DNA from: Balaenoptera acutorostrata
Taxonomy: Eukaryota; Chordata; Mammalia; Artiodactyla; Balaenopteridae
NCBI RefSeq assembly: GCF_949987535.1
Contig: NC_080067.1
Span: 26,688,039-26,752,038 of the forward strand
Reading direction: 5' to 3'
Length of the DNA: 64,000 nt
This document shows, one piece after another, positions 10,688 to 21,748 of this stretch (position 1 is its first letter; the number at the start of each line of letters is the position of its first letter). The notes beneath the pieces are model-generated. The model was not told the origin of the DNA. It saw only the letters and a program-made list of their open reading frames with translations, and did no database searches. The position numbers were made by a program, and so were the translations under genes.

Positions 10688-11789
10688 GAACCAGAAACAT
10701 GTGAATGCCCGTCCCAGTCCTCCTTCTTCCTATAGATGTGACCTTCACACGTTCCCCAACCTCTGTGAGCCTCAAGTCCACATCTGTAAGACGGGGCTGT
10801 TGGCAGGCTGAGAGATCATGTACAGAAAGAGTGTTTTTGAGGGACAGCAGCTTCATCATGTGGCCGGGAGCCCTTGGTTTGTTGTGGATGTTACACAAGG
10901 AAGAGCCAGTGTGGGGAAGGAAAAGGAACCACATTTGCAGGGAGGGGTGGCCCCCCCAAGTCAGCAGCACAAACTCTTAGAATGAGGTGTTAAGTGTCTG
11001 CAACTTAGGTCTAGCCACAGCTTCACATGGAATCACAACCCCTTTTTCATAAGTAGATATTTATGGGTTTCATTGTCAGAACTTGAATTCCTACATGGCA
11101 GGAGTCCCTGAACTTCTTATCCATTTGTGGGGTGACTCTAGGCTCTTGCTGTCAATGTAACGGACACCTCTTGGATTATCTTCCTACTATGACTTTTCTA
11201 GGAATTGACCCTTCCCCACCCCATCCATAGGGTTGTAGGAGAAGCTCCACGTGATAATAGGACCTACCCCCTGCTTACCGTGGATGGTCAAGGGAAGGGC
11301 ACTGCATTTGGGAAAGAGATCAGGCTCTCTCTGGATGGCTGTGTGTAGCTCGTAAACTTGGGAGCTGGTAGTGGTGACCAGGTCCCACCATGAGAACTGG
11401 GGAACAGAGAAAGTCTGGACAACAACAGGACAGAAGGACAAAGACAGGAAACTGAAGAAGGGACACAGAGTAAAGACTCCCAGGTTGGAACCAGGTTGGG
11501 CCAGCTCTGGTCCTGCTTCCTGGCTTTATCTCTGAGGTTGGATTCAGCAACACACCTAAGATGCTTCCAACCACATCCTTTTTCTCTTGAAGTAGATGGA
11601 GCTGAGTTTCCCGAGCTGACATCCAGACCAAGGTTTCATTTGGGGGAGAAGAAAGACATTGATGTTGAATGCATGTCTCCCCAAATGATGAACAAAGAGC
11701 CCCCAAGCTCGGCAATTTGGGCAAACCTCCTCCAGGATGGTCCCCCTTCGGGGACTGATGCTTTCCGTGGGTGATAATTCCACGCAGGC
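10688..11789. other. unique sequence, no supported gene
   Basis: No repeats recognised. The minus-strand frame at 11320-11853 (177 codons) has no domain and several competing frames. Confidence 0.4.
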
Positions 11790-12060
11790 GCAGCAGTAAC
11801 ATTTTACTATTTAATGGGCTGCTTGTAGAGATTTCCCTCCACAATGAGAACATTTCCCTATTTCAGGAGCAAAATGAAAAAGGAGTCATTCATTCCACAT
11901 GAAAACAGGGACTTCACAAAATGGAAACACTGTCAATCAGGCTGAATCACAAGCTGTGATTAAAGCCTCCAGATTTTTTCCCATTAGTATGAGTATGCTT
12001 GAATTTTAGCCCAACTCTGAGCCTGTATTATAGAACATCTGATGCGTTCTGCTTTGAACC
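11790..12060. promoter_or_regulatory. repeat-free A/T-rich islet, possible conserved element
   Basis: Non-repetitive, without frames, and rich in short A/T words such as 'ttactatttaatgggc' and 'gctgtgattaaagcc'. This resembles mammalian conserved non-coding elements. Conservation was not tested. Confidence 0.22.
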
Positions 12061-12489
12061 TGATGCCAAAGAGGTCAGAAAAATAGAATATTTATTGCCT
12101 AAGTTCAAGCAAGTCTGGGTCTTCTATTCAAGAAGAAATCACGGCATCTCATGTACAACCTGAACTCAGAACTAGGTCTGCCTAATCAGGGAAACAAAGA
12201 TAGAGCTGGAGTCTGCTGTCATTGTCCTACTGGTGTGTTAAGTACTGTATATGGAAAGGAAGCTGGACACCTCTGGGAAAGGCAACTTTCTCTCCCCAGC
12301 CCACTGCTGCTGTGGCCCATGATGGATGCATTGGTTGCTTCACTCCAAACAGGGACAGAGTCCCCTGGACTGGGGGCTGGGAATAGAAGTGAGACATGGT
12401 CCCTGCCCTCAGGGAATTCTCCAGCTCAGGAAGGATGACCCTCAAGTAAAGAGACAATTCACTTTAACCAAGAGGCTGTGGGCACTTAG
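12061..12489. other. unique sequence, no supported gene
   Basis: No repeat or exon recognised in this stretch, which leads into the G-rich minisatellite. Confidence 0.4.
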
Positions 12490-12622
12490 AGGAGAGGCCT
12501 GGAGTGGGAGGGGCTGGAAGAAAAGGAGTAGGAGGGGCTGGAAGTGGGAGGGGCTGGAAGAAAAGGAGTGGGAGGGGCTGTAGTGGGAGGGGCTGGTAGT
12601 GGGAGGGGCTGGAAGAAAAGGC
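12490..12622 (+). repeat. G-rich minisatellite
   Basis: Six copies of GTGGGAGGGGCTGG (one reads GTAGGAGGGG) are separated by either AA, TA or AAGAAAAGGA. The G-runs could form quadruplexes, and GGGAGGGGC is a KLF/SP-like word. Minus-strand proline-rich frames here are artefacts of the repeat. Confidence 0.85.
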
Positions 12623-13229
12623 TCCGAGGATGAGCAGGGTCAGACCCCAGAAGACGGGGAAGGTCTTGCAGGCATGAACAGTGCACAGGTGTGAGCCTGG
12701 CACCCTGTGGGAAGACCGTGTCCTGTGGGCAGCTCTCCACCCACCCCCGCTCACCCAGAGGCATGCGGTGACCTCCGCCCAGCACCCGAGAGGTCCAGGA
12801 ATGGAGGAGTATTCCAGTCCTGGGAGGCAGGGGTGCCCGGAATGGCAGGCGGGCCTGAAGACAAGAGAAGTACACAGTAGTACCAAGTTTCCTTAGTGAC
12901 CTGAGGTGCTTCCAGAGGCAGCTCTGGCCAGCTGAGAGGGCAACTAAGCAAGAGGTTAGCGGGCGCTAACCCAGTGCTCAGGTGGGATGAAGGGACTGAC
13001 CAGGAAAGGCCTCAGCCCAAAACCTGCTGGCTTTGACCTCTCTGTGGCAGATGCCATCCCTGACCCCAGTCCGGGCCTCTGCTGAACTTAGAGATGGCCA
13101 GATCACCACTGGTCATCTCTAAATGGCTAGTGTTTCTTCCTTGAATCCATTTCTTCTTTTGTACCCCTCGCCAGAATTTTGTACCCCTCCTCAGCAGCAA
13201 CTCCTCTACCTCCAAAATATACCCCACCT
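12623..13229. other. GC-rich unique sequence
   Basis: No repeat or exon recognised. Bases 13013-13120 read C/T-rich and might begin the adjacent L2. Confidence 0.35.
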
Positions 13230-13765
13230 CCCATGCCTGTCCCTCCTCACTGCCCACACCCCAGTCCAGGCCACCATCAGCTCTCACCCGGACAGCTGTG
13301 GCAGAGGGACGCCGTATTCCATTATGAATCAGATCACAACGTCCCCTACTCAAGACCCTCCAAAGAATTTTCTTCCCACTTGGAGTAAGTCTGAGCTCTT
13401 TTCCATGGCCTGTGAACCTAACTGTTGGAACTCCATCCCAGAACCTCTAGTCTCACCAAAGACCACCCTGTCACACTTACAAGGCCAAGCCCCATTGCCC
13501 CCTTTCTGCACCCACCTTTGCCCTAGCTCTGCCCTCTGCTTGTAATGTGCTTCTTACCTAATGTTACTGCCTCAAGAAGCCAACATGATGCCTAATGTCT
13601 TCACACATCACTGTTTCTTTACTGCCTGCTCTCCCATCCCTGCTGTACCAAAGGCCCCATAAGAAGGAAGACTTGTACCTCTGCATTCTTCATGACTGTA
13701 TTCCTGGAACAAGGTCCATCCCATAAAGGATGCCTGATGTTCATTTGCTGAATAAACAATTCTGT
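13230..13765 (+). mobile_element. L2 LINE 3' portion
   Basis: It follows sense L2 order: 'ccagtccaggccaccatcag', 'gcttttccatggcctg'-like text near 13395-13415, 'gcccattgccccctttctgc'-like text, then 'ggaacaaggtcc' and 'tgctgaataaacaattc'. It is highly diverged with no frame. Confidence 0.55.
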
Positions 13766-14005
13766 GCATCTGCCAATACCCCCCAAAGCTTTGGACCCTA
13801 GGAAGTCTGGTACCTGGAATTTGCCAGGGCAGGGCACGTTGCCATTCTGGGGCCTTCTCTGATGCTAGGGAGGGTTCATGTGTCCCAAGAACTCCTAAGC
13901 AATGGGAACAAAGGCCCACTTTCTTGTCTTGGTGGAATCTTTGTGACAGAGCACTCAGACCTCCATCACCATGCTGATCACTCTACTTTATAACTGTGCT
14001 GTATT
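13766..14005. other. unique sequence
   Basis: No recognisable feature. Confidence 0.35.
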
Positions 14006-14033
14006 AGGTTCACCAGAGAAACAGAATCAACCC

Positions 14034-14034
<1 letters not shown>

Positions 14035-14083
<49 letters not shown>
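14035..14083. repeat. (GT)n microsatellite
   Basis: An almost perfect GT dinucleotide run of about 24 units lies inside the old repeat. It is probably length-polymorphic. Confidence 0.93.
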
Positions 14084-14260
14084 GTGGATGGAGGGAGAGA
14101 AAGAAAGAGAGAGATTTATTGTTAGAAACTGGCTTACATGATTTGGAGGCTGACAAGACCCGAGATCTACAATCGGCAAGCTGAGACCTGGGAGAGCCAG
14201 TGGTGTAGCTGAGTCTGAAGGGCTGAGAACCAGGGGAGCTGATGGTGGAAGTTCCAGTCC

Positions 14261-14558
14261 AAAAGCCATCAGGTTTGGGGGCAGGGATAAATCAGGAACT
14301 TGGGATTAACATACACACACTACTATATATAAAATAGATAACCAACAAGGACCTACGGTATAGCACAGGGAACTCTACTCAATACTCTGTAATAACCTAT
14401 ATGGGAAAAGAATCTGAAAAAGAGTGGATATATGTATATGTATAACTGATTCACTTTGCTGTACACCTGAAACTAAAACAACATTGTAAATCAACAATAC
14501 TCTAATAAAATTTTTAAAAACAGACTATTAATCCACCATTTTAAAAAAAGCCATCAGG
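14261..14558 (+). mobile_element. 5'-truncated L1 3' end with TSD
   Basis: The target repeat AAAAGCCATCAGG lies at 14261-14273 and 14546-14558. The insert runs from 'tttgggggcagggataaatc' through 'ggacctacggtatagcacag', 'cactttgctgtacacctg' and 'acattgtaaatcaac' to an A-rich end. It contains ~30 extra bases between the first A-run and the right repeat, possibly transduced. Confidence 0.88.
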
Positions 14559-14700
14559 CTCAATATCTAGGAAGAGCTGATGTCTCAGTTCAAGTCCAAA
14601 GGAAGGAAAACAACAATGTCTCACTCAAAGTCAGGCAGGAAGAATTCCCTCTTCCTCACCCTTTTTCTTCCATTCAGACCTTCAACTGAGAGATCACAGA

Positions 14701-15774
14701 CCTAGGACTAGGTCCCAGCTCTCCCAACTCCCCTCCTATTGGCTTCTTTCCACAAGATCATTTTCCCTCTCCAGGATTATGAACTGGTGTCTATAGGGAA
14801 GAGCCTGTAAGTGAGCCTATAACAGGCACAACTGAGTGCTGACTTTGCCTTAGAGACCATGGCGGCTCAAAAGAGAAGCCTGGCCACTGAACCTGAGGAA
14901 TTCATGCTCCAGTGAAGCCATGCTTGTCGCCAACAGAGGAAGAGGTTCTGACTGTGCACCCTTGGCTGGTAACCTACTCCCATCTGGAAAGCAGAGCTGA
15001 CAGCTTCAGAGGGGCACCTGGGAGGTGGCCAAGTGGTCCTCCTCAGTCCTCACAGCCATCATGGTGCATCGCATCAAGCCAGGCACATCAACCAACTGCA
15101 ATTCCAACTCAGCCCCATCTCCCCAAGGACCCAACAGCTGTTACGTCTGCTCCAAGAAGCCACAGATCCTGCCAAGTCAGGAGGACCATGGAATGCCATC
15201 TGCATCCAAGAAAACAAAAGTCACATCCACTAACATATATAGAGCACTTAATATATGCAAGAACCAGCTCTTCCGTGTTACATGTGTCCCAGGAGTTGCC
15301 GATGTTTTCTGGTTGATTAATTGCTTCGCACAGTTGGGTCGTTTTGTTGTTTTGTCGTTGTTGTTGTTTTCTATTGTGGGTTTTGTTAGCTTGCTGGTTG
15401 TTGTCTTACTATTATGGAACACAACCTTATAAATGTGGTTGTTCTATGGTTATCTGAAGAAAATGTCCAAGACATTCCTACAATAAAATCTTTGAGCATG
15501 AAGAAGTTGCTTGCATTGGAAAGACATGACTTTGTTTCTCTAGAAAATGTAACCTTCACCTCACCGATTCCTCTTATGATCTGAAAAGTTCCTTTGTTTC
15601 TTGTGATCATTGGGTCTCAGGATTGTCTGCAGCAGAAGACTTCATGGGTCAGGGAGTCCTCTGAATGTCAGCTACTGTTGCCCCCAGTCTTAGGTGACTC
15701 CAAGGAAGATAATCAAACTCTTCCCATAGGATTTTCCCCATCAATCCCACCCAACTCCCATCACTCATCCTTTC
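14701..15774. other. unique sequence, no supported gene
   Basis: No family recognised apart from a possible MIR scrap near 15235-15290 ('agagcacttaatatatgc'). Frames at 14912-15316 and 15025-15432 overlap and have no domains. A TTG-rich patch lies at 15338-15415. Confidence 0.4.
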
Positions 15775-16385
15775 AATCAATCATTCACATGTTCATTCAA
15801 TGTGTATTTTAGCACCTACTGTGTTTGAGGCACTGTGGAGGGCAAAACAAACATGATCCTTGACCCCATATAGTTATAGTGTAGTGGGAATATTAACATT
15901 AAACAGATAAGTACATAAAAGTTTTCTTTGGAACTGTGGTACCTGCTGGGGAGAGAGAAATACAGCGTGTTTATTCATTCAACCACTAGATATTCACTGA
16001 GCACTGAGACAGGCAAAACCCTGCCTTAGGCGCTCACTGGAACTTGTAACAAGACAAAAGCTGGAAAGGAAGAGAAGGTCTCCTGAGGAAATGCTGTTCA
16101 AGCTGAGACCTGAAGGACAGGTAGAGTTTGCCAGGCAAGGAGAAAGCAGAAGAGCATGCCCATCAGAGGAACAGCATGATGGGTCCTGGGGAAGGACGTG
16201 TCTGGAAGAATAGGCGGGGAGCCCCATGGACCTGGAGCACAGGGGCTGGTGCAGGTGAGGCTGGATCGAGGGGAAGTAGCAGGGCTCCACTGAGAGCTGT
16301 CAATTGACCCCAAAAGCAGGGGGAAGCTCCTGAAAGATTTTAAGCTGAGAGGTCATGTCCTAATCATTAACACTAAACCAACTTG
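15775..16385 (-). mobile_element. L2 LINE 3' end, antisense
   Basis: The plus strand shows reversed L2 order: 'cattcaatgtgtattttagc' and 'acctactgtgtttgaggcac' (the reversed 3' end). Further in are 'tgttcaagctgagacctgaa', 'gaggaacagcatgatggg' and 'gattttaagctgagaggtca'. Confidence 0.7.
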
Positions 16386-16505
16386 TAGTCTCCTCTTTAT
16401 CAAGGTTCAAGAACAGCTCAAATTTCAGACTGCTGTCCTTCAAAGACACTGGCAGGTAAATTCATATTTGAGATACGAAGCATTCCTAACCTGCGTGCCT
16501 TTCTT

Positions 16506-16905
16506 TTTTAAGATTTTTTTAATTGAAGTATAGTTGATTTGCAATTTCGTGGTAGTTTCAGGTGTACAGCAAAGTGATTTAATTATATATATATGTGTGT
16601 GTATATATATATATCTTCTTTTTCAGATCCTTTTGGCTTATAAGTTATTACAAAATATTGAGTATAGTTCCCTATGCTAAGCAGTATGTCCTTGTTGGTT
16701 ATCTCTTTTATATACAGTAGTGTGTATATATTAGTTCCCAGCCTCCTAATTTATCCCCCGCTTTCCCCTTCAGTAACCATAAGTTTGTTTGCTATGTCTG
16801 CGGGTCTATTTTTGTTTTGTAAATAAGCTCATTTGTATCTTTTTTTTTTTTTAAGATTCCACATATAAGCGATATCATATGATATTTGTCTTTCTCTCTC
16901 TGCGT
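16506..16905 (-). mobile_element. L1 3' end, antisense
   Basis: From the left it reads T-rich, 'aattgaagtatagttgattt', 'ggtgtacagcaaagtgattt', a TA/TG-rich block, 'ccttgttggttatctctttt' and 'agattccacatataagcgat'. This is the reverse complement of the cetartiodactyl L1 3' end. A clean target repeat was not found. Confidence 0.8.
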
Positions 16906-17537
16906 CCGTCCTTTCAACATGCTGTTTCCCCTGTTCTGTTTTTGCTCTTTTCTTCCTCGTAAACCCCTATTCCTACCTCAGAATTCAGCCTGGACATCAC
17001 CTCATCTGTAAGGCAATCTGACTGCCCCAGGCCTCGACTGCAACTTATACTCACCTCCAGGTAACAATCAGCTCAGGGTGTGGGCCGGGACCAGGCACCA
17101 AATTGTCTGTTCCCCGCCCACAGAAAGTGACACGAGGACAGAAGATGAGAGTAAATGTAGAGAAATTTTCAGAGCAATTACCCAGCACAATTTTATGGCT
17201 GCTGAATCTAATAATAAAAGAGTGAGGCTTGGATTTTGTATGTCCTTTATTTCATTTGTTTCTAATGATTCATTTGTATTGTACTTTATAAAAGTATTGA
17301 TCCACAATGGATTGAAATTTATTAAAAGGGGGGAGGGGGGCTTCATCACCGACAGTGTGAGAAGCACTGGTCCGAGGGCCTGATGCCAAAGGCCTTCCCC
17401 TCTTCCTTCTGAAGTAGCAAATTCACTACTCCATTCACCCACACAACAACCTTATGGGAAAGCAATTTCTAGCCTGCCTTCTCTTCTCTTATTAGAAATG
17501 AGCTAACGGAAGCTAAGAGAGGGAAAGTAGCAGGCCG
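16906..17537. other. unique sequence, no supported gene
   Basis: No repeat recognised. A short G-run lies at 17327-17340. Opposing frames at 17068-17442 are not gene-like. Confidence 0.4.
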
Positions 17538-17586
17538 CTATCGGTTTCCTATGGTTGCTATAACAAAGTACCACAAACAGTGGCTT

Positions 17587-17813
17587 AAAACTACACACAT
17601 TTGGGGACTTCCCTGGCGGTCCAGTGGTTAAGACTTCACCTTCCAATACAGGGGCTGCGGGTTCAATCCCTGGTCGGGGAGCTAAGATCCCCCAGGCCTT
17701 GGGGCCAAAAAACTAAAGTATAACACAGAAACGATATTGTAACAAATTCAATAAAAACTTTTTAAATGGTCCAGATCAAAAAAAAACTTAAAAAAAAAAA
17801 ACTACACACATTT
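17587..17813 (+). mobile_element. short CHR-type SINE in MaLR LTR
   Basis: The target repeat AAAACTACACACATTT lies at 17587-17602 and 17798-17813. The insert has a tRNA-like head (A box near TGGCGGTCCAGTGG, B box GGTTCAATCCC), a short body ending 'ggggccaaaaaac', then an A-rich tail holding ~50 unrelated bases. This is the older short subfamily, also at 19067, 41934, 54783 and 55522. Confidence 0.9.
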
Positions 17814-18016
17814 ATTATTGTATGGTTTGGAGATGAGACAGTCTAAGTGGGTTTCACTGGGCTAAAGTCAAGGTGTCAGCAAGGCCACAACTCCCTCAGA
17901 GGCTCTAGGGGGAATCCTTTTCCTTGCCTTTTCCAGCTTCTAACAGCCATCTGCATTCCTTGGCTCACAGCCCCTTCATCCATTTTCAGAGCCAGCGTAA
18001 CATCTTCCAATGTCTT

Positions 18017-18125
18017 CTCTTTCTCTCTCTCTGTCTCTTTCTGTCTGTCTCTCTCTCTTTCTCTGTCTCTGTCTCTCTCTGTCTCAATCTCTCCATCCCT
18101 CCCTCCCTCTCTCTCTCTCTCACTC
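18017..18125. repeat. CT-rich low-complexity run
   Basis: (TCTC)n mixed with TCTG and CCCTC words sits within the LTR. Open frames on both strands here are low-complexity artefacts. Confidence 0.9.
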
Positions 18126-18325
18126 ACCCCTCACTCCATCATCACATCTCCTGTGACTCTACATCCCTCTTACAAGGATGCCTGTGATTACATTGAGCCC
18201 ACCCGGAGAATCCAAGATAACCTCCCCATCTCAAGATTCTCACCTTAATCACATCTGCAAAGTGTCTTCTGCTTTGTGAGGTAACACATTCAAAGGTTCC
18301 AGGGATTATTCTGTCTACCACAGTG

Positions 18326-19052
18326 GCCAAGATCACACAGCTACTAGGGCAAATATTTCCAGGATTCAAACCTTAGTCTCGGCCTCACAATCCATGTTTA
18401 TTGCTTTGTTTCATTTTTCCCCACTACTCCTCTCTACCTTCTAACATATGCGCATATGCTGGTAGAACTACTTTGTTTGAAAGCATCAGGAAATAGCTAG
18501 TCGTGATGTGTGGGTGGCAAGAGGACTCATGCAATTGCATCACCCTCAGCCGTGGAGACCTCTGAGTGCAGACAGTCACGGCAAACACACAGGAGCTGCC
18601 CCGTTCACGCTCTAATCCAGACAGAGCGTCAGGAATACACCAGCAGCCTGGGCCCAGGAAGACCTGTGATAAATCACCAGGACTGCACACGCATACGTCT
18701 CAGGAAAGATAGGGTTTTCTCCAGCAAGGACAGCCTTGGCAGTGTTGAATTGTTATTCCTGAGCAGATAGATAAATAGATATGATACTTATTGGCAAGAA
18801 GAATAACCTGCACAAAGTTTCTCCAGGAAGACATTAAGATAATCCAGTAGCAGCAATCCACTGCCAGCCCAAAGTGATCCTTTGCAGGGAAGTTTTACAG
18901 ATCAAACACGGAAGACTGCAGAATCCCTCAAGAGCTTGTCCTGCGATGTGCTGGTTGATGTGGGTCCTGGTACAATCCACTGTGTGAGGGTTGTTCAATC
19001 AGAGCGTTTTGCTCACCACATCGATTCCGGCTTGTCCCACCTGAAGCCCCAG
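18326..19052. other. unique sequence, no supported gene
   Basis: No family recognised. A short GATA-rich patch lies at 18764-18785. Confidence 0.4.
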
Positions 19053-19224
19053 GACCATCAGTCCCTGGGACTCCCCTGGCAATCCAGTGGTTAAGGCTCC
19101 GTACTTCCACAGCAGGGGACACAGGTTCGGTCCCTGCTCAGTGATCTCAGATCCCAGAAGCCGCGTGCAGTGCAGCCAAAAAATTTTAAAACTAAGTAAA
19201 TTAATTAAAAGACCATCAGTCCCT
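19053..19224 (+). mobile_element. short CHR-type SINE with TSD
   Basis: GACCATCAGTCCCT at 19053-19066 and 19211-19224 flanks a 144-base insert. It starts 'gggactcccctggcaatcca', has a B box-like GGTTCGGTCCC, ends 'gcagtgcagccaaaaaa', and has an A/T-rich tail. Confidence 0.9.
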
Positions 19225-20215
19225 CCAGGAGGCTGTGATGGATGGTCTCCTAGGGCAGCACCCCGGGAGAGCACAGCGGAATCCACCAGGAGCACAGGCC
19301 CTACTGCTCCCTCCTTGCCGGGCTCCTGGGGCCCACTTGGCATTGGGGTGTCCCGGCCTGGGCAGGAGCAGGTGTGTGGCGCTTCCCGTCCATGGATGTA
19401 GCCCAAGGTGCTGAGGGGCCGTTCAGAGTCCAGAGAAGGCGAGGCCAGAGCCAGGACCCCACCCCAGCAAGCCAGGCAAAGTGCAGGACCAAGACACAAA
19501 GGCAGATGGGGCCAAGTCGGGGCCTGGGAGATGAAGGAGAGAAGAGCTGGAGTCATTCCTGGCCATCTGAGAAGCTCTTTACAGAATCCAGACGCCCCGG
19601 GCTCAGGCAGTCCAAGAGCGTTGAAAGGGACCCCCTGGAGCAATGTCAGCGCCGCCCCCTAAGCTCCCTTTCGGGACTGTGCTCACCTCTGTCTTAGCAC
19701 TTGGTGTTGTTGACGTTGATATGTCTTTACCTGTCCGCAGGGCTGCTATTTACTGATGCCCAGCTGTGCACTGGACAAGGGGTCCACACACAAGGAATGC
19801 CATTGCAGTCTACACATACCCTCACTTGCCTGTGAGCGCACAGACCTCCCTGCCATGTGGGTACCAGGACAGTGGCCATGGGTTGGCTCCAACATGAGAC
19901 CACATGGGCACAGCCAGGCTTGCCCACACTCCCTGGCTCACCCTCATGTGTGCAGCTGTGCCCTGTTCCAGCTGCGCTTCGGGCCGCTCCTGACATCATT
20001 TCACTTGCCTGCCCATTGCTCTCGGGGATGCAGTCTGAGTCTGATCCTGACTCAGCCACCTGCTGGAGGATGGGAGACTGGTGGGGTCTCAGCACGTGCA
20101 CCTCCGCATGCAGGGGGGGTAGGTGGGCGTGTGTGCCTGCAGCCCCAGTACAGCCCCTGGGGCTCTAGAAAGCTCCCCTAGGCAGAGGCATGACTGATGG
20201 GCACCATTGTTCAGG
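19225..20215. other. GC-rich unique sequence
   Basis: GC-rich, but CpG is not concentrated enough to call an island, and no exon is recognisable. Frames such as 18999-19643 (minus) and 19756-20181 overlap opposing frames and have no domain. It could hold a weakly conserved transcript that I cannot see. Confidence 0.35.
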
Positions 20216-20292
20216 GAACAATTTATAAATTTATTGATTTTTTTTAACTTCAAGAAAAAAGCACTCTTTCTTTCAAAAAAAAAACACCTTTT

Positions 20293-20386
20293 AAAATTTT
20301 TTATTGCTGTACAGTGGAAACTAACACAACATTGTAAAGTGACTATACTCTAATAAAAAATTTTTTTAATAAAATAAAATTTTTTA
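20293..20386 (+). mobile_element. very short L1 3' end with TSD
   Basis: AAAATTTTTTA at 20293-20303 and 20376-20386 flanks only 72 bases: 'gctgtacagtggaaactaac', 'acaacattgtaaagtgac', AATAAAA and an A/T tail. It is an extreme 5' truncation. Confidence 0.7.
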
Positions 20387-20509
20387 GAAATGTATCTATG
20401 CTCTAGCTTGTCTCCCTCTCCTTAATTTGTGAGTTCACTGACAGTTTGGATTAGGCACTACTTTGTGTCCCCAACCAGTCAGGGGTCACAGAAAGAGGGG
20501 GAAAGGAAA

Positions 20510-20757
20510 AATGGGAAAGAGGGAGGGAGGGAGAGAGGGAAGAGGGAGAGAGAAATATGTAGATGGATGGATGGATGGATGGATGGGTGGATGGGTGTGT
20601 GGGTGGGTGGATGGGTGGATGGATGGGTGGGTGGATGGATGGATGGATGGATGGATGGATGGGTGGGTGGGTGGGTGGATGGATGGATGGATGGATGTGT
20701 GGGTGGGTGGGTGGATGGTTGAGTGGGTGCGTGGGTGGATGGATGGATGGATGGATT
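20510..20757. repeat. purine-rich run and (GGAT)n/(GGGT)n tandem array
   Basis: GGGA/GAGA-rich bases (20510-20558) lead into about 195 bases of GGAT units mixed with GGGT and GTGT variants (20560-20757). Frames on both strands (Gly/Trp/Met/Asp repeats, or Ile/His/Pro/Ser repeats) are artefacts. Multiple G3 runs give quadruplex potential. Confidence 0.95.
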
Positions 20758-21079
20758 TCCTATACCCATTAGACACTGAGATTCAGCCTGCTCCTCCCTA
20801 CTCCTTCTGTTTTGACCATTTCTGGCCACCTCACCACTGCCCCCTTTCTCCTGTTTCTCCCACACTTTCTGTGCTATTCCTGAGGCCAATCACATGTTCT
20901 AGGCTGAATCACTGCGGGGAACCATGCACTGACCTTCCACAGATGTGGCCTGAGTCTCTACCCCTTTTCCACCACCCCACCCTGCCGAGGGAGCCCGACA
21001 TGGGGCCCAGGCCCCTGGGTGGAGGTCATCCCATGGTGTGTCTGTGCAGCTCTGACCCCAGCACTTATCCCTAGGAAGT
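20758..21079. other. unique sequence
   Basis: C-rich unique DNA with no feature that I can support. Confidence 0.35.
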
Positions 21080-21600
21080 AAGTGGGTCTTAAAATAATTA
21101 CCCATAACTAAAGAGAAACCAAAGTAAGATCAAATGAAATCTGATTAATGGGTGGTAAAGACCAATGTTCTTTAAATAATTCCTTAAAATAAATTTCAAT
21201 GAAATAATCTCTCCATGAAGATATTTCTTTAGGGGCTTAAGATAAACAGACTTTTTTTTTCCAAAGCACCTCATGACTAAATTACATAGCATTTGGGGGA
21301 GGTTCTGGTTATTTTTCCTAGGTAGAAAATTTTCTGTGTGCTTCTATTTTCCCTCAAGGCCATCACAGAAAGAGAATAAAATTTCATTTTCCCCCTGCAA
21401 TTATGTAGCTGTATTATTTTTGTAATAAGCTTACTAAGAACAAGCTCCCTAAACACAATTCTCCAGTTGAAGTTCACAGGGTTGAAATCGAGAGATATAT
21501 CCTCTTTGCTTCTTATTGGGCTTTTATTTTTAAGGTCAATGTTGATGGCAATTCAGAAAACTCAATTTCTCCTCAGATGCCCAGGTTTCTAAGACACACC
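21080..21600. promoter_or_regulatory. repeat-free A/T-rich island, possible conserved element
   Basis: About 500 non-repetitive bases contain 'aaataattaccc', 'ctgattaatgggtgg', 'cctcatgactaaattac' and 'gcaattatgtagctg', words typical of homeodomain or AP-1-like binding. It lies between GC-rich DNA and an L1. Conservation was not tested. Confidence 0.3.
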
Positions 21601-21748
21601 TGGTAGAAATATAGCCAACCTGGTCCATGAGTGAAATGGAAGGTTGGAAGGACCTAATTCTCACCCAGCCCTGACCCCCACCGACCTCATGGCTTGAGCT
21701 CTGAAGTCATGTAACATATGGGTTGGGGACCTTAAAAATGGGGCAAAC

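Larger units (their letters stand above)
14006..14700 (-). mobile_element. old interspersed repeat with (GT)n and nested L1
   Basis: It starts 'tgtattaggttcaccagaga' and continues 'aacagaatcaacc', (GT)n, 'gatttattg' and 'aactggcttacatgatttgg'. This is the layout of a common placental repeat read antisense, whose family name I cannot assign with confidence. It is interrupted by an L1 at 14274-14545. Confidence 0.6.
17538..18325 (-). mobile_element. MLT1-like MaLR LTR, split by a SINE
   Basis: The left part 'ctatggttgctataacaaag', 'taccacaaacagtggctta' and the right part 'ctaaagtcaaggtgtcagc', 'attccttggctcacagccc', 'cttaatcacatctgcaaag' form one antisense MaLR LTR. It is interrupted by the SINE at 17603-17797 and expanded internally by a CT-rich run (18017-18125). 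Confidence 0.78.

Noticed and set aside
11320..11853. 177-codon minus-strand frame
   Set aside because: No domain, no promoter or splice support, and competing frames overlap it.
12464..12886. Proline-rich minus-strand frames
   Set aside because: Produced by translating the G-rich minisatellite.
14035..14083. CRISPR-like regular repeat
   Set aside because: It is a dinucleotide microsatellite in a mammalian genome. No spacers.
18017..18125. Serine/leucine-rich frames
   Set aside because: CT-rich low complexity.
19225..20215. CpG-island promoter
   Set aside because: GC-rich but CpG is scattered. No TSS-like features are visible.
20429..21074. Gly/Trp/Asp or Ile/His/Pro repeat proteins
   Set aside because: Translation of the GGAT/GGGT array. 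A tetranucleotide array stays open in several frames by composition.
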